64,000 nt of DNA from Virgibacillus salarius. GTDB taxonomy: Bacteria > Bacillota > Bacilli > Bacillales > Amphibacillaceae. The notes below the pieces were generated by a model, which was not told where the DNA came from, ran no database searches, and worked only from the letters and a program-made list of their open reading frames with translations. Position numbers and translations under genes: made by a program. Shown here one piece after another: positions 61,757-64,000 of this stretch (positions are counted from its first letter, which is position 1; every line of letters starts with the position of its first letter). The stretch is from positions 4,171 through 68,170 of the forward strand of contig NZ_BAAACY010000170.1 of NCBI RefSeq assembly GCF_039521925.1. Reading direction: 5' to 3'.

Positions 61757-61927
61757 TAGCCTAGGAAATTACAAAATTTGAGCCTATGGATAAATATACG
61801 TATTAAGTCACGTCCAGCTCCAACGCCCAGAAACGATGCGTCTTCACGAATCTCCCTAATCTAAGTCATCATCGTTGACTCGCTTCAGTCGTTACGTTTC
61901 TAATCGGGCTCTTGCGCTTTTGTTCTG
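61757..61927 (+). repeat. Family-1 dispersed repeat, copy e
   Basis: Begins CCTAGGAAATTACAAAATT, shares GTCCAGCTCC, ACGCCCAGAAAC, TCTTCACGAATC, CTAATCTAAGTCATCATCG and GTTTCTAATCGGGCTCTTGC. It lacks the central GGCTCGCAAGC block. Confidence 0.8.
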
Positions 61928-62107
61928 TTTTGACAACGTGTTGGTTATCATAGCTCGACAACAGGTTATTATGCTATCATTATAGCTGACTATGGAGGCA
62001 AGGGTTAAAAATTTGAATGATTTCTTACAATGTAAGGATTAATATTGACTATTCCGATAAAAGCTCAATAATAGAACAAGAGTACTTTTACTAGATGGAG
62101 GAATTAT

Positions 62108-63595
62108 ATGAAACGTATCCTAAGTATTTTTTTTGCTATCCTTGCTATTCTTGTAGCGATGCCAAATGATATACAAGCAGAAAGTGCAAATATAAACGAA
62201 GAGATTTTATACAGTATCACCGTGGATCGCTATAATAATCTGGACCATGAACGAGATAAACAAGTCCGTTTAGATGATCCAATGGCATATCATGGAGGAG
62301 ACCTAAAGGGGATTATAGACAAACTCGATTCCTTTGAAGAATTAGGCTATACAACACTGGTGCTATCACCCATTATGGCGAATGCACCGGATGGATATCA
62401 TGGTTACTGGATTGAGGATTTTTATTCTGTTGAGGAACAATTTGGTACGATGGATGATCTACATACACTAATTAAAGAGGCACATAAACGAAACATAAAA
62501 GTAGTTATGGAGCTTGTTACCAATTATATTGCAGATAGTCATCCCATTGCACAGGATACAGCAAAGAAGGATTGGGTAATCGAGAATAAAAAGCCACAAA
62601 CCAATTGGTCTAAAAATACAGTAAAACTTAATCAGAACAACCCAGAAGTGCAAGCTTACTTATTGAATGTGGCTAATTATTGGATGGATGAAACCGATAT
62701 TGATGGTTATAAGCTACATGCGGCTGATCAAGCATCTTCAGAATTCCTGAATACACTTTCTAAGAATATTAAAGCAAAGGACGATGATTTCTATATCCTA
62801 GCAGATATTCTCGACCCTGAAACAGATATAACACATTTAAAAGAAAATAAATTATTGGATGCTATCGAAAATTACTCGTTATATAATAGAATGACAGAGG
62901 TATTCGCCGAAGCAGGAAAGCCGGTTTCTGACATATATGGAGCTTGGCAACAAACTGATCAAGCGTCTATGATATTTGTAGATAATAAATCAACGGAGCG
63001 GTTCACGCAGACTTTAGCAGAGAACGGAAGAAACGCTCTTACGACATGGTCACTAGCATTAACTTATATGTATACGATTCCTGGTGTACCAGTATTGTAT
63101 CAAGGATCCGAATTGCCAATGTATGGGTCAGGCTTAGCTGAAGCACAGCAAATGGTGAAATTTAATAGCGGTGATCCAGACTTGACTGAATTTCATAACC
63201 GTATCTCATCGTTACGTAATAAATTTCCTGTTCTAACGCATGGCGATTTCGAAATGGTTGGCTCTGATGGAGCAATGAGTGTATTTAAACGGAGCTATCA
63301 AGATGAGACGATGTATATTGCAATAAATAATGATGAACACTCTAGGGCGGTTTCAATAAGTGATTTAGAGTCAGGAAAACAGCTACGTGGATATCTTGGT
63401 GATAATACTGTTCGGGAAAATGATAAGGGAGAATACAAAATTGGTTTAGCCAGAGAGACAGCAGAAGTGTTCGCTGTAGAAAATGATACAGGCTATAATT
63501 GGTTATTTATTGGGTTTATTATTGGCGTATTTTTATTATTTATTATCGCTGTAATGATCCTCAGTCGTAAACAAAAACAAAGGAAAAGTAAATAA
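62108..63595 (+). CDS. Membrane-anchored GH13-like protein lacking the catalytic triad
   Basis: A 495-residue alpha-amylase-family protein with an N-terminal signal (1-24), a GH13 barrel (about 32-390), an all-beta C domain (about 395-460) and a C-terminal membrane anchor (468-488) with a basic tail. The fold markers GYHGYWIEDFYSVEEQFGTM, WMDETDIDGYK and TIPGVPVLYQGSELP are intact. But region I reads MELVTNY (not D-x3-NH), region II GYKLHAA with His204 for the nucleophilic Asp, region III LADI with Asp233 for the acid-base Glu, and region IV VDNKS with Ser295 for Asp. Hydrolase activity is therefore unlikely. A binding or regulatory role outside the membrane is inferred. GATGGAGGA precedes the ATG. 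Confidence 0.85.
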   Translation: MKRILSIFFAILAILVAMPNDIQAESANINEEILYSITVDRYNNLDHERDKQVRLDDPMAYHGGDLKGIIDKLDSFEELGYTTLVLSPIMANAPDGYHGYWIEDFYSVEEQFGTMDDLHTLIKEAHKRNIKVVMELVTNYIADSHPIAQDTAKKDWVIENKKPQTNWSKNTVKLNQNNPEVQAYLLNVANYWMDETDIDGYKLHAADQASSEFLNTLSKNIKAKDDDFYILADILDPETDITHLKENKLLDAIENYSLYNRMTEVFAEAGKPVSDIYGAWQQTDQASMIFVDNKSTERFTQTLAENGRNALTTWSLALTYMYTIPGVPVLYQGSELPMYGSGLAEAQQMVKFNSGDPDLTEFHNRISSLRNKFPVLTHGDFEMVGSDGAMSVFKRSYQDETMYIAINNDEHSRAVSISDLESGKQLRGYLGDNTVRENDKGEYKIGLARETAEVFAVENDTGYNWLFIGFIIGVFLLFIIAVMILSRKQKQRKSK

Positions 63596-63624
63596 CTAGT
63601 GAGATTTGTTTTGTGGTTATTCGT

Positions 63625-63661
63625 AAAAGCTTGTAGGGTGATTTTTCTCTACAAGCTTTTT
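63625..63661 (+). terminator. Terminator of the GH13-like gene
   Basis: AAAAGCTTGTAG (63625-63636) pairs perfectly with CTACAAGCTTTT (63649-63660). A family-1 repeat begins directly behind it. Confidence 0.88.
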
Positions 63662-63665
63662 AATT

Positions 63666-63864
63666 ATCTAGGAAATTATAAAATATGCCCACATGGATAA
63701 ATATGGAGTGTTGAGTCATGTTCAGCCCCAGCGCCCAGAAACGAGGCGACTTCACGAATCACCCAATAAGTTATCAACGACTCGCAAGCACACATAGATT
63801 CCTTTATATCGATTGACTTGCTCCAGTCGCTATATTTCTAATCGGGCGCTTGCGCTTTTGTTCT
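63666..63864 (+). repeat. Family-1 dispersed repeat, copy f
   Basis: Begins TCTAGGAAATTATAAAATA; has AGCGCCCAGAAACGAGGCGA, CTTCACGAATCACCC, CTCGCAAGCACAC and CTAATCGGGCGCTTGCGC. It joins a family-2 repeat without a gap. Confidence 0.85.
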
Positions 63865-64000
63865 AAGTTAAGAAAGTATAAAATCAGTGCAATGACTGTG
63901 TTAAGCCAAGTAGTTATTTTGAAATGTTTAATGTATATTGGCAATGCTCCGACTAATTGCTTCGCTTTCCGCGGGCACGGCCTCAACTAACTTTGCAAAG
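63864..64000 (+). repeat. Family-2 repeat cut by the window edge
   Basis: Nearly identical to 32869-33005 over its whole visible length, with only a few single-base differences or indels, so the two are recent copies. Confidence 0.85.

Noticed and set aside
62108..63595. GH13-like gene as an active secreted alpha-amylase
   Set aside because: All catalytic positions are substituted, so the simple amylase label would mislead.
1..64000. tRNA, rRNA or prophage
   Set aside because: No cloverleaf, rRNA stretch or phage structural gene could be seen by eye on either strand.

Overview
The window is AT-rich and Gram-positive in style: strong AGGAGG-type ribosome binding sites, frequent TTG and GTG starts, and rho-independent terminators. 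It comes from an endospore-forming member of the Bacillaceae, because it carries a complete gerPABCDEF spore germination/coat set, comK, lipoprotein PrsA, addAB and a coproporphyrin-type haem operon. The glycine betaine (OpuA) cluster and the repeats suggest a salt-tolerant lineage such as Oceanobacillus, Virgibacillus or a relative. The genus is inferred, not shown.

The backbone follows the order of the Bacillus subtilis yheA-yhaR-yhzC-yhaQPONML-prsA-yhaJ-yhaI-(hpr)-yhaH-trpP-hit-ecsAB-yhaA, hmoB-pbpF-hemEHY, yhfHI-lplJ-lcfB, comK-yhjD-yhjE-sip-addBA-gerP-yisL region (recalled from memory, not aligned). Accessory cargo sits at breaks in this order. An msmX/yxkF-like pair lies at the left edge. 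A second SbcCD-like pair (yhaO-yhaN) is followed by a GbsR-like regulator. An opuA cluster with its own divergent GbsR-like regulator occupies the place where B. subtilis has hpr/scoC. A ferritin-PAP2-MFS-liaFSR-bdbC-thioredoxin block follows yhaA. A DUF418-acetyltransferase-rocD block lies between gerP and yisL, and a membrane-anchored GH13-like protein follows yisL.

Functionally: 1-5.8 kb regulator, small conserved proteins and the YhaQP exporter; 6.3-13.5 kb nucleic-acid metabolism (YhaO, YhaN, YhaM) and PrsA; 15.8-20.7 kb compatible-solute import; 20.8-26.5 kb TrpP, Hit, EcsAB and an amidohydrolase; 26.6-32.8 kb ferritin-like protein, envelope stress (LiaFSR) and thiol oxidation; 34-41 kb HmoB, PbpF and haem synthesis; 41.4-45.5 kb lipoate and fatty acid activation; 46-55.8 kb competence, signal peptidase and AddAB; 55.9-57.9 kb gerP on the minus strand; 58-63.6 kb membrane protein, acetyltransferase, RocD, YisL and the GH13-like protein.

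The most interesting signals are: (1) two adjacent OpuAC-like binding proteins whose two lobes are in opposite order; (2) a GH13 protein in which all three catalytic carboxylates are replaced; (3) a family of about 200-bp repeats, six copies, all on the plus strand, five starting directly behind a terminator, with compensatory changes in the base-paired arms; (4) a second, partly structured element present twice, one copy with a nested 7+8-bp hairpin; (5) clear cis-regulatory sites, namely a TRAP-type GAG/TAG array on the trpP ribosome binding site, a 32-bp FadR-like palindrome before lcfB, and dyads before opuA; (6) a hairpin covering the Shine-Dalgarno of the signal peptidase gene; and (7) a 3 x 52-bp tandem repeat between hit and ecsA. 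No rRNA, tRNA, CRISPR array or intact transposase gene was seen.
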